Source: Ignavibacteria bacterium | Lineage (GTDB): Bacteria > Bacteroidota > Ignavibacteria > Tepidaquicellales > Tepidaquicellaceae | Assembly (NCBI GenBank): GCA_026417495.1 | Contig: JAOADD010000040.1 | Location: forward strand, 1-64,000 | Length of the DNA: 64,000 nt | Direction of reading: 5' to 3' | Part shown: positions 54,776-62,529 of the stretch, in pieces | How positions within the stretch are numbered: position 1 is the first letter of the stretch | Layout of the letters: every line of letters starts with the position of its first letter | The notes under the pieces: generated by a model | Told to the model about the DNA's origin: nothing | The model's database searches: none | The model's input: only the letters and a program-made list of their open reading frames with translations | Made by a program: the position numbers and the translations under genes

Positions 54776-55642
54776 CTATTTAATTTTAAAGTATTCTAAA
54801 AACGAAAAATACCTATATCCTTTTCTCTCAAATCTCTGTAATAACTTTATAAAATCTTCAAATTCTGTATAAAGTACATCAACCATAATTGCCTTTTTTA
54901 TCTTAGGTGTTTTTGAAAATTCTATTATTTTGTTTTCTAATTCAGAAAATTTTTTTTCTGTATTATCGCTTGAGCTTAAATCTATTATTAAAGTGTCAGA
55001 AAATATAAGACTTCTACAAGTAGATAAATTTGATATAATTTCTTTTTCAAAACTATAAAATTTCTTGGGGTTAAAAAGTATTAATGCTTTATCTTTTTGA
55101 TAATGATTACAAATATCATTAATCTTGTACTTCATTTCTTGAGATTTTCTAAAATCCGCTTCATAATCTTCGGTATCTCCAATCTCAAAAGTTATTATAT
55201 ATTCTTTTCTTGAATTAATTATCTCAGACTGCAAATCAATTCTATTCAAATTACGAGGCAAAAGAACTGTACAATAAGAAGAATGATTCAATATATCTTT
55301 TATTTCTTCTACACTATATTTATCCACATTTTTTAGAAGTATACATAAATCAACAAGTTCCCTTTTAATTGTAGAATTCCTAATAAATTCCAACCTTACA
55401 AGCAATTTTTTATTATCTAACAATTCTGAAGAAATTTTCCCTGATTCTATATGCTCATTTGAATTTATTTCAATACTATATGGTAATAACATTGTTTGCA
55501 GTTCATATAAAATCTCGACGGGTGAAATATCGAAGGGAATATTAATTTCTTTTGTGAAAAGCACATCTTTTTGTTGGTTAGTCTTTACCCATTCTTTTTT
55601 AATTCCAAAAGTATATAAAACGGAATCTATTTCAGAAGACAA
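54776..55642 (-). CDS. Degenerate divergent-polysaccharide-deacetylase-like protein
   Basis: 288 residues from the first canonical start (TTG 55642). The C-terminal half follows the outline of the divergent polysaccharide deacetylase (YibQ/DUF610) family: a strand with YCTVLLPRN, then EYIITFEI, CRSLIFSD and a final ERKGYRY, but the catalytic DD, HxP and NNHMGS residues are not seen, so it may be non-enzymatic. The same frame runs on upstream without stop to 55801 and adds a membrane helix (about 55705-55768). A membrane-anchored protein starting at AUU 55801 or CUG 55786 is more likely than the TTG version (see findings). Confidence 0.65.
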   Translation of the reverse strand: MSSEIDSVLYTFGIKKEWVKTNQQKDVLFTKEINIPFDISPVEILYELQTMLLPYSIEINSNEHIESGKISSELLDNKKLLVRLEFIRNSTIKRELVDLCILLKNVDKYSVEEIKDILNHSSYCTVLLPRNLNRIDLQSEIINSRKEYIITFEIGDTEDYEADFRKSQEMKYKINDICNHYQKDKALILFNPKKFYSFEKEIISNLSTCRSLIFSDTLIIDLSSSDNTEKKFSELENKIIEFSKTPKIKKAIMVDVLYTEFEDFIKLLQRFERKGYRYFSFLEYFKIK

Positions 55643-55811
55643 GTCATTAATAAAATTTTCTTTTTCTTTAAAATTTATTTTTATTTCACCTTTTTTATTA
55701 TTGATTTTTATAATAATTAAAACAACAGATAGAACTAATAAAAATATAATAATAAAGATTTTATATTTATTGCTAACAGGAATCAGCTTTAAGAAATTAA
55801 TTTAAGGAAAT

Positions 55812-57371
55812 TTATTCTTTAATGAAGTTTTTCTTTATAAATTCTGTTCTTATGTTTTCTAATAATTTCTCAATATTAGTAATATTCTCATAATTCATTA
55901 ATTCTATAAGTTCATTCACATAATTTTCATTCCTTGCACCAACCAATACATAATTAACACCAGGCACACTCCTGATGATTTGAATTACTTTTTGAGATAA
56001 ACTAAGAGTTTTAAAATCAAGCCCCTTTGGATAAATTTTACAATGTGACTTAACATAAAATTCATCTATAATATTGCTAATTTCTTTATTCCTATTATTA
56101 GAAATAGCTTTATAATAATCCATCAGTTGACTTAATAATGTATCTATTACCTTTAAATATTTTTCCAAATATTGCTTGAAAATAAGTCTTTCTTCAAATG
56201 GTTCTATTTCTTGAAAATCAACATCTCCAACTTCAAAAGAAAGTAATCTTTCAGGGGTAATAACTGTATTACCTGAAAGTTTAAGAGCAGATATATCAAA
56301 ATTGAAATAATTTAATATATATAGAATTTTAGGGAAAAAGTAGTTTTCAATGTAATAGGTTAAATGTTCTATAGAAGAAAATCTATTCCAGTTTTCTTTA
56401 ATTTTATTTATCAATGTAAAAAATATAGGATTATCTCTCTTCTTTTCTTTCACTAATGCTATATACTGAAGTTCTTGTTTGATTAGTCTGCTTTCTAATT
56501 CAATAGCATCCTTTAAACTATTTTGAAATTCTTCTTCTGAAAATTTTCCTTGAGAATATTCAACAAGTCTCACTAAACCTTGTTCAGTTATCGCATTTAA
56601 TGGTCGATTAGTTAATACTATTAAACCACTTTTAGAAGCTATTTCAAGTAATGTTTTAGAATTGTTTTTTTGATTCTTTTCGAAAAATGCATTTGACTCA
56701 ATAATATTAAAAGGAAATTCAATATAGCGGAAGTGATTTTTGGAACTTACCTCGTTAGCTATTTTTATTAACCTTTCCAGTGAAGTAAAATCATATCTAT
56801 TAGACCTAAAAGGAAATGTATTCGACGAAACGCCATAGTATTTAATATTACCTGTTTTTACTTGCTCCTCTAAAAATTCAAAAGCTTTTTTTATCCTTCG
56901 ATAATATTCGGTCTGAATATCATACTCTAATTTAGTATAATTTATACCTGAAGATTTCTCTTGAAAGTCGAGAAAAATCTCAGGATTGTGTAGTAAGTAT
57001 CCGTCTATATATCTGTTTTCTTCAGATTGTATTAATCTTTCTAATTGCCTTTCTAGTTGGTCTGACAAAAAATCTGGGCTTATACTGTACCAAGTTTTTT
57101 CAGAGTATTCTATAACATCTTTAAAAGGTTCTTTGAGTAGCTTTTTTTTAAGTGCAAATTTATAATTCTGACCCTGTATATATCCCGCTTTAGTAATTAT
57201 AGTAATATCTTTTCTTGAAATTATTCCATCTCTAATTAAATCATTTATTACATTGCCTACAAGTAATTCACTTGCACCATCAGAATAATTCGAAGCAGTA
57301 TCTATAAGTCTAATGCCTGAAACAATTGCTTTATAGAGGGAGTTATAATGTTCTTTGACTCTAAAGTCCAC
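55812..57371 (-). CDS. Aldo/keto reductase with large helical insertion
   Basis: 519 residues from GTG 57371, far longer than the usual ~330. The catalytic tetrad is intact: Asp and Tyr in DTASNYSDGASE, Lys in ITIITKAGY, His in GYLLHNPE. Later barrel strands are KYYGVSSN, RYIEFPFNI and LIVLTNRPL. A ~170-residue helical insert (about 295-460) precedes the final GARNENYVNE nucleotide-binding block. It should reduce a carbonyl with NAD(P)H; substrate unknown. The first strand of the barrel (IGFGCYRV) lies above the GTG, so the real start is upstream, most simply the ATA at 57419 (see findings). Terminates 10 bases before the proposed start of the deacetylase-like gene. Confidence 0.85.
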   Translation of the reverse strand: MDFRVKEHYNSLYKAIVSGIRLIDTASNYSDGASELLVGNVINDLIRDGIISRKDITIITKAGYIQGQNYKFALKKKLLKEPFKDVIEYSEKTWYSISPDFLSDQLERQLERLIQSEENRYIDGYLLHNPEIFLDFQEKSSGINYTKLEYDIQTEYYRRIKKAFEFLEEQVKTGNIKYYGVSSNTFPFRSNRYDFTSLERLIKIANEVSSKNHFRYIEFPFNIIESNAFFEKNQKNNSKTLLEIASKSGLIVLTNRPLNAITEQGLVRLVEYSQGKFSEEEFQNSLKDAIELESRLIKQELQYIALVKEKKRDNPIFFTLINKIKENWNRFSSIEHLTYYIENYFFPKILYILNYFNFDISALKLSGNTVITPERLLSFEVGDVDFQEIEPFEERLIFKQYLEKYLKVIDTLLSQLMDYYKAISNNRNKEISNIIDEFYVKSHCKIYPKGLDFKTLSLSQKVIQIIRSVPGVNYVLVGARNENYVNELIELMNYENITNIEKLLENIRTEFIKKNFIKE

Positions 57372-57438
57372 CCTGTAACATCCGAATCCAATATTGGCAA
57401 TATTTTTACTTTTCTTTATAATAATTATATAATTTATT

Positions 57439-57921
57439 TTACTCGTCTGCTTTTACATCTAAATAAACGATTTTATATCCTTTAATTGTCTCTATCAATG
57501 CAAAGATTACACCGACCAAAACTAAAATTAAACCAGTAGAAAAAGTTATTATCTTAATTGGGTCAAATAAGTTTATTCTAAAAATTAATTCAGCACCAAT
57601 AACTAAAGAAGTAAGTATAAACATAAAAATACCTAATATATGGAATACAATACCGTTTCTTACAAGTCTTAACCGCATAAGCAAATCATCTAATTGTTTA
57701 TTTATACTTTGCAATCTTAAAGTTTCAACAAATTCAATATTTACATTATTTTGTAATTTTAGCATATATCTTCTTCTTTCTTCATTTAAAAGTCTAATCC
57801 TATTAACAATAGATGAATGCTTATTGTTAATTGCTAATAACATTAATCCACAAGCAGATATCATCACCGCAGGTGCAAGCATCATTTGAATTGCTTTAAT
57901 AAAAGTATCTATATCCAACAT
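57439..57921 (-). CDS. DUF2721 membrane protein
   Basis: 160 residues. N-terminal helix (about 12-30: MLAPAVMISACGLMLLAINN), a basic/coiled segment (about 35-85: RIRLLNEERRRY ... LRLVRNG) and two more helices (about 88-110 and 122-148). This matches the DUF2721 layout, and the family is of unknown function. First gene of the minus-strand operon ending at tadA; divergent from ptsI. Confidence 0.82.
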   Translation of the reverse strand: MLDIDTFIKAIQMMLAPAVMISACGLMLLAINNKHSSIVNRIRLLNEERRRYMLKLQNNVNIEFVETLRLQSINKQLDDLLMRLRLVRNGIVFHILGIFMFILTSLVIGAELIFRINLFDPIKIITFSTGLILVLVGVIFALIETIKGYKIVYLDVKADE

Positions 57922-58072
57922 ATAAATTATTAATTAGTAATATTACTTCTAATAAATATTTTTTACAATTCAATAAAAAGTAATACAATAGTTCTTCATT
58001 TAAAATAAATCATAAACTTAAATGACTTTATAAGAAAATAATTTAAATTTATCTTAAATAAAAAACATATTT

Positions 58073-59830
58073 TTGAATAAAGAAAGAATATACAAGGGAA
58101 TACCTGCTTCTCAAGGCATTTCAATTGGAGAAGCATATCTCTATACAAAAAAACAGATAATAATAAACACCGCTCTAATAACAGAAGAAGATGTCCCAAA
58201 AGAAATAGAAGAATTTCAAAAAGCCATTGAACTTTCACAAAAAGAGTTAAGAAAAATATACAATATTGCCATTGAGAGGATAGGTGTAAAAAATTCAAAA
58301 ATATTTGAAGCACAACTTGAAATACTTAATGATACTATATTTATAGAAAAAGTAATAAATAGAATAAGGGAAGAGAAACGTTCTGCAAGCTACATTTTCG
58401 ATGACGAAATAAATAAATTAGGGTCAATACTACTTTCTGCTCAGGATGATTATATGCGAGAAAGATTTGAGGATATAAACGATGTTAGAAATCGTGTTGT
58501 TAGAAACATGAGCAGAGAAAAATTAATCTCAAAAGTAACTGAGAATTCAATTATTGTTGCTCATGAACTCACTCCTGGTGATACAATTCTTTTTAGTAGA
58601 CGAAAAGCTCAAGGTTATGTTACAGATACAGGTGGAATAAACTCCCATGCCGCCATAATTTCAAGAGCACTGAATATTCCTGCTGTTGTAGGGGTAAAAG
58701 TTATTTCTCAAAATATCAGGCCAAAAGAAATTTTAATTGTTGATGGAATAGAAGGAATTGTTATTGCAAGCCCGAATCCAGAAACATTAGAAAAGTATGA
58801 AGAAAAATTGAGGAAATTCCGAGAACAAGAAGAAAAACTTTTTGGGCTTATTGATTTACCTAGTATAACTCTTGACGGTAAAACTGTTGATTTAGCTGTT
58901 AATATTGACTTTGAAGATGAAATTAACTTTGTAAAAAATTGTAAGGAATGTGGTATAGGTTTGTATAGAACAGAACATATGTTCATAGAAAGAGGAGAAT
59001 TCCCATCAGAAGCAGAACAAATAGAGGAATACACATATATATCAGAAGCAGCATATCCTAAAAGTGCGACAATCAGAACTTATGATATAGGAGGTGATAA
59101 ATTACTCCCAAGTTCAGAAAAAGAGCCAAATCCTTATCTTGGGTGGCGTGGTATTAGAATATGTTTAGATAGAATTGGAATTTTCAAGGAACAAATCAGA
59201 GCTATTTTAAAATCTTCAAAATTAAAGAACTTAAAGGTTATGCTACCAATGATTTCTTCATTAGAAGAAATCAGATGTGCAAAGAAAATTTTTGAAGAAG
59301 TTAAAAAAGAACTTGATAATGACCCCTTTTACTCAGATGTTTATGACAAAAATATTCCTTTTGGGGCTATGATAGAGGTTCCTTCAGCTGTGATTCTTGC
59401 AGATGAGATTGCAAAAGAGGTTGATTTCTTTAGTATAGGAACTAATGATTTAATCCAATATATACTAGCAGTCGATAGAGGAAATGAACTTGTCGCTGAC
59501 TTATACAAGGAATTTCACCCCGCAGTAATTCGGACTCTGAAAAACATTGTTGAAGCAGCTCATAGAAATAATATAAAAGTTAGCATTTGTGGTGAAATGG
59601 CATCAAATCCATTATCATCAATAGTACTAGTGGGATTAGAGCTAGATGAATTAAGTGTTTTACCATCTCTCTACACGGAAATAAAGCAAATAATTCGTGC
59701 TTGTTCATTTTCGGATGCAAAAAAACTCATAAACTCTATACTAAATTATTCTACTGAAGAAGAAATTAGAAATGCAGTAAAAAATTTCTATGAAATAGAA
59801 ATTAAACCATATTTAAATCAAATCACATAA
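58073..59830 (+). CDS. ptsI: PTS enzyme I (phosphoenolpyruvate-protein phosphotransferase)
   Basis: 585 residues from a TTG start. The N-terminal HPr-binding domain is followed by the phosphohistidine His192 in GGINSHAAIISRALNIPAVVG. The PEP-binding TIM barrel has GLYRTEHMF, GGDKLLP, IGTNDLIQY and GEMAS near the end. It takes phosphate from PEP and gives it to HPr. No PTS permease is nearby, which suggests a regulatory role. First gene of an operon running through the isomerase, NuoH, TlpA and the outer-membrane protein (12-, 8-, 12- and 39-base gaps). Confidence 0.94.
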   Translation: MNKERIYKGIPASQGISIGEAYLYTKKQIIINTALITEEDVPKEIEEFQKAIELSQKELRKIYNIAIERIGVKNSKIFEAQLEILNDTIFIEKVINRIREEKRSASYIFDDEINKLGSILLSAQDDYMRERFEDINDVRNRVVRNMSREKLISKVTENSIIVAHELTPGDTILFSRRKAQGYVTDTGGINSHAAIISRALNIPAVVGVKVISQNIRPKEILIVDGIEGIVIASPNPETLEKYEEKLRKFREQEEKLFGLIDLPSITLDGKTVDLAVNIDFEDEINFVKNCKECGIGLYRTEHMFIERGEFPSEAEQIEEYTYISEAAYPKSATIRTYDIGGDKLLPSSEKEPNPYLGWRGIRICLDRIGIFKEQIRAILKSSKLKNLKVMLPMISSLEEIRCAKKIFEEVKKELDNDPFYSDVYDKNIPFGAMIEVPSAVILADEIAKEVDFFSIGTNDLIQYILAVDRGNELVADLYKEFHPAVIRTLKNIVEAAHRNNIKVSICGEMASNPLSSIVLVGLELDELSVLPSLYTEIKQIIRACSFSDAKKLINSILNYSTEEEIRNAVKNFYEIEIKPYLNQIT

Positions 59831-59842
59831 AAAATATACCAT

Positions 59843-60937
59843 ATGGAAAAAATAGAACAAAAAACAATTTGTGATATAGATAGAAGCAATATGTTCATGG
59901 TATTAAGGAATTTCCATTTACAAATTAAAGACGCCGTTCAGATAGCAAGTAATATAAAATTTCCAAAAAAGTTAAGAGTATCGAATATTATTGTAAATGG
60001 ACTTGGAGGCTCAGCAATCGGTGGAGATTTAGTAAGAAGTTATTTGCATTATATTATTAAAATTCCTTTTACGGTAAATAGAAGTTATTTTTTACCTGCA
60101 TACGCAAACAGAGAAACTCTATCAATAATATCAAGTTACTCAGGTAATACAGAGGAGACAATTTCTGCTTACAAAGATTCTTTAAAAAGAAAATGCAAAA
60201 TTTTAGCAATTAGTAGCGGTGGAGAAGTTGAAAAGATTGCAAAGAAGAATGGTAATATTTTTATCAAAATCCCTACAGGATTTCAACCAAGATGTGCATT
60301 AGGATACTCATTCTTTACAATTTTTATTTCATTATTCAAATTAGGATTAATACCAATTTCCCAAAAAGTTTTTTATAATGAAATTGAAAGTGTGATACAA
60401 AACCTTGAAAAATACTCGAAGCAATTTTCAAATTATAAATTAAGAAATAACATAGCGATAAAAATCGCATCAGAAATTAAAGGTAAACTTCCTGTAATTT
60501 ATTCATCAAGTGATTTGCTTGATGTAGTTAATTTAAGATGGCGTGGACAAATCTCAGAAAACTCAAAACAACTTGCTTATGGTAATTTATACCCTGAAAT
60601 GAATCACAATGAACTTGTAGGATGGTGGGCTCCAGAAAAAACATCAAAAAATAAAAGTTTAAACAGAAGGTCTTTATTAAATGATATCATTGTTATATTT
60701 TTGAAAGATAATGATGACTATGTAAGAATTAAACTCAGAATGGATATAACATCTGAAATTTATAAGAAACTTGCAAGTAAAGTAATTAGTATTAAAGGAA
60801 AAGGAGAAAATAAGTTGGAACGAATTTTTAATTTAATATATACAGGCGATTGGGTAAGTTATTACCTTGCTTTGATGCGAAGAGTTGATCCCACCCCTGT
60901 AGAGGTGATAAGTTATTTAAAATCCAAACTTAAATAG
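59843..60937 (+). CDS. Bifunctional phosphoglucose/phosphomannose isomerase
   Basis: 364 residues with two SIS domains. NGLGGSAIGGDL and SSYSGNTEET are the sugar-phosphate loops of the first SIS domain, and PEMNHNELVGW carries the active-site Glu and His typical of the archaeal/thermophile PGI/PMI type. It interconverts glucose-6-P, mannose-6-P and fructose-6-P in the cytoplasm. It would supply mannose-6-P for the GT/GH130 glycan locus near 29-35 kb. It lies between ptsI and nuoH. Confidence 0.9.
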   Translation: MEKIEQKTICDIDRSNMFMVLRNFHLQIKDAVQIASNIKFPKKLRVSNIIVNGLGGSAIGGDLVRSYLHYIIKIPFTVNRSYFLPAYANRETLSIISSYSGNTEETISAYKDSLKRKCKILAISSGGEVEKIAKKNGNIFIKIPTGFQPRCALGYSFFTIFISLFKLGLIPISQKVFYNEIESVIQNLEKYSKQFSNYKLRNNIAIKIASEIKGKLPVIYSSSDLLDVVNLRWRGQISENSKQLAYGNLYPEMNHNELVGWWAPEKTSKNKSLNRRSLLNDIIVIFLKDNDDYVRIKLRMDITSEIYKKLASKVISIKGKGENKLERIFNLIYTGDWVSYYLALMRRVDPTPVEVISYLKSKLK

Positions 60938-60945
60938 CTGATTTT

Positions 60946-61971
60946 ATGTCCCTTGTAGATGTAATAATTATATTATTAAAAATAATAACAGTTCATTTAG
61001 TACTTTTGACTGCAGTTGCCTATACTGTTTACCTTGAAAGAAGAGTATCAGCATTTATACAAGATCGCATAGGTCCAAACAGAGTGGGGCCCGCAGGACT
61101 TTTGCAACCTATTGTTGACGCTATAAAACTATTAATGAAAGAAGATATTGTTCCTGAAAAGGCAAATAAATTTATACATGCTCTTGCGCCTGCTATTTCT
61201 ATGACAGTAGCATTATCAACAATTGCGGTTATACCTTTTGGAGAAAAAATAATAATTTTTGGTAAAGAAATAAAACTTCAAATTGCATCTGTAAATATTG
61301 GAATACTTTACATTCTTGCACTGGTTTCACTTGGAGTTTATGGAGTAACTCTTAGTGGTTGGTCATCAAATAACAAATATTCATTATTGGGTGGATTGAG
61401 GTCTTCTGCTCAGATGATTAGCTATGAACTTTCAATGGGACTTGCAATACTTGGTGTAATTCTAATCAATGGCTCATTCCAGCTAGACACAATTGTAGCA
61501 AATCAATTTGGATGGAGATGGAACATAGTATTACAACCAGTTGGATTTTTAATTTTCTTAATTGCTGCTTTTGCAGAAACAAATAGAACACCTTTTGACC
61601 TACCCGAAGCAGAACAGGAATTGGTGGGTGGTTATCACACTGAATACTCTAGTATGAAATTTGCCTTATTTTTCCTTGCGGAGTATGCTAATGTAATTGT
61701 TTCATCTTGTGTCATAGTAACTTTATATTTAGGGGGGTACCAATTTCCATATTTGCAAACCTTTGGGCTTCCTCAAAATTTAGTAAGTTTAATTCAAATT
61801 TTAACTTTTTGTATTAAAGTTTTTATAATGGTTTTCTTTTTTATATGGATTAGATGGACTATACCAAGATTTCGTTATGACCAATTAATGGCACTCGGTT
61901 GGAAAATTATGCTACCGATTGCAGCATTAAATCTCGTTGTAACTGCAATCATTATTCTTTTCTTAAAATAA
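60946..61971 (+). CDS. nuoH: NADH-quinone oxidoreductase subunit H
   Basis: 341 residues with eight or nine membrane helices. Signatures near the quinone site are all present: YLERRVSAFIQDRIGPNRVG, AFAETNRTPFDLPEAEQELVGGYHTEYSS and an acidic patch in the later loops. It forms part of the proton channel and quinone-binding cavity of complex I. None of the other nuo genes is in the window; it is cotranscribed with ptsI and the isomerase. Whether a complete nuo operon exists elsewhere cannot be told. Confidence 0.95.
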   Translation: MSLVDVIIILLKIITVHLVLLTAVAYTVYLERRVSAFIQDRIGPNRVGPAGLLQPIVDAIKLLMKEDIVPEKANKFIHALAPAISMTVALSTIAVIPFGEKIIIFGKEIKLQIASVNIGILYILALVSLGVYGVTLSGWSSNNKYSLLGGLRSSAQMISYELSMGLAILGVILINGSFQLDTIVANQFGWRWNIVLQPVGFLIFLIAAFAETNRTPFDLPEAEQELVGGYHTEYSSMKFALFFLAEYANVIVSSCVIVTLYLGGYQFPYLQTFGLPQNLVSLIQILTFCIKVFIMVFFFIWIRWTIPRFRYDQLMALGWKIMLPIAALNLVVTAIIILFLK

Positions 61972-61983
61972 ATTATATTTATT

Positions 61984-62490
61984 ATGAAAAAAATCGGATT
62001 AATAATTCTTATTCCACTGTTAATTTTAATTCTAAATAATGTTTCATTACCACAAACATTTACAGATTTCACGCTACCAGACCTTGAAAATAATGATGTG
62101 ACTTTAAGCACATTAATTCAAAAGGGACCTGTTATGATAAGTTTTTGGGCAACCTGGTGCTCTCCTTGTAAGGAAGAATTAAAAAAAATGCAAATTATTT
62201 ATGAAAAATATAAAGAATATGGATTTGAATATCTCGCTATAAATACCGACAATCAAAAATCCATTGCTAAAGTTAAATCATACATAACTTCTCAAGGATA
62301 TACATTTAAGGTATTACTAGATTTTGAAAAGAAAGTGATTGAAGCATATGGAGGAAAAGAAGATGAAATACCATATTCTGTTTTAATTGGAAAAGATAAA
62401 ACCATTTTAAACACTCATCTCGGCTTTAAAAGCGGTGATGAAGTAAAAATAGAAGAAGAAATAAAAGCAGCTCTCGGAATAAAAGATTAA
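61984..62490 (+). CDS. TlpA/ResA-like thioredoxin-fold protein
   Basis: 168 residues. Signal peptide or anchor 1-23, then a thioredoxin fold. Redox motif Cys59-x-x-Cys62 in FWATWCSPC, with the usual cis-Pro strand DEIPYSVLIG later. TlpA/ResA proteins reduce disulfides in the periplasm, often for c-type cytochrome maturation, which would fit the multihaem cytochrome locus, though it is 40 kb away. It follows nuoH by 12 bases and precedes the outer-membrane protein gene by 39. Confidence 0.88.
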   Translation: MKKIGLIILIPLLILILNNVSLPQTFTDFTLPDLENNDVTLSTLIQKGPVMISFWATWCSPCKEELKKMQIIYEKYKEYGFEYLAINTDNQKSIAKVKSYITSQGYTFKVLLDFEKKVIEAYGGKEDEIPYSVLIGKDKTILNTHLGFKSGDEVKIEEEIKAALGIKD

Positions 62491-62529
62491 TTTACATACC
62501 AATTATTTTTTTAAAAAATAACTAATAAA

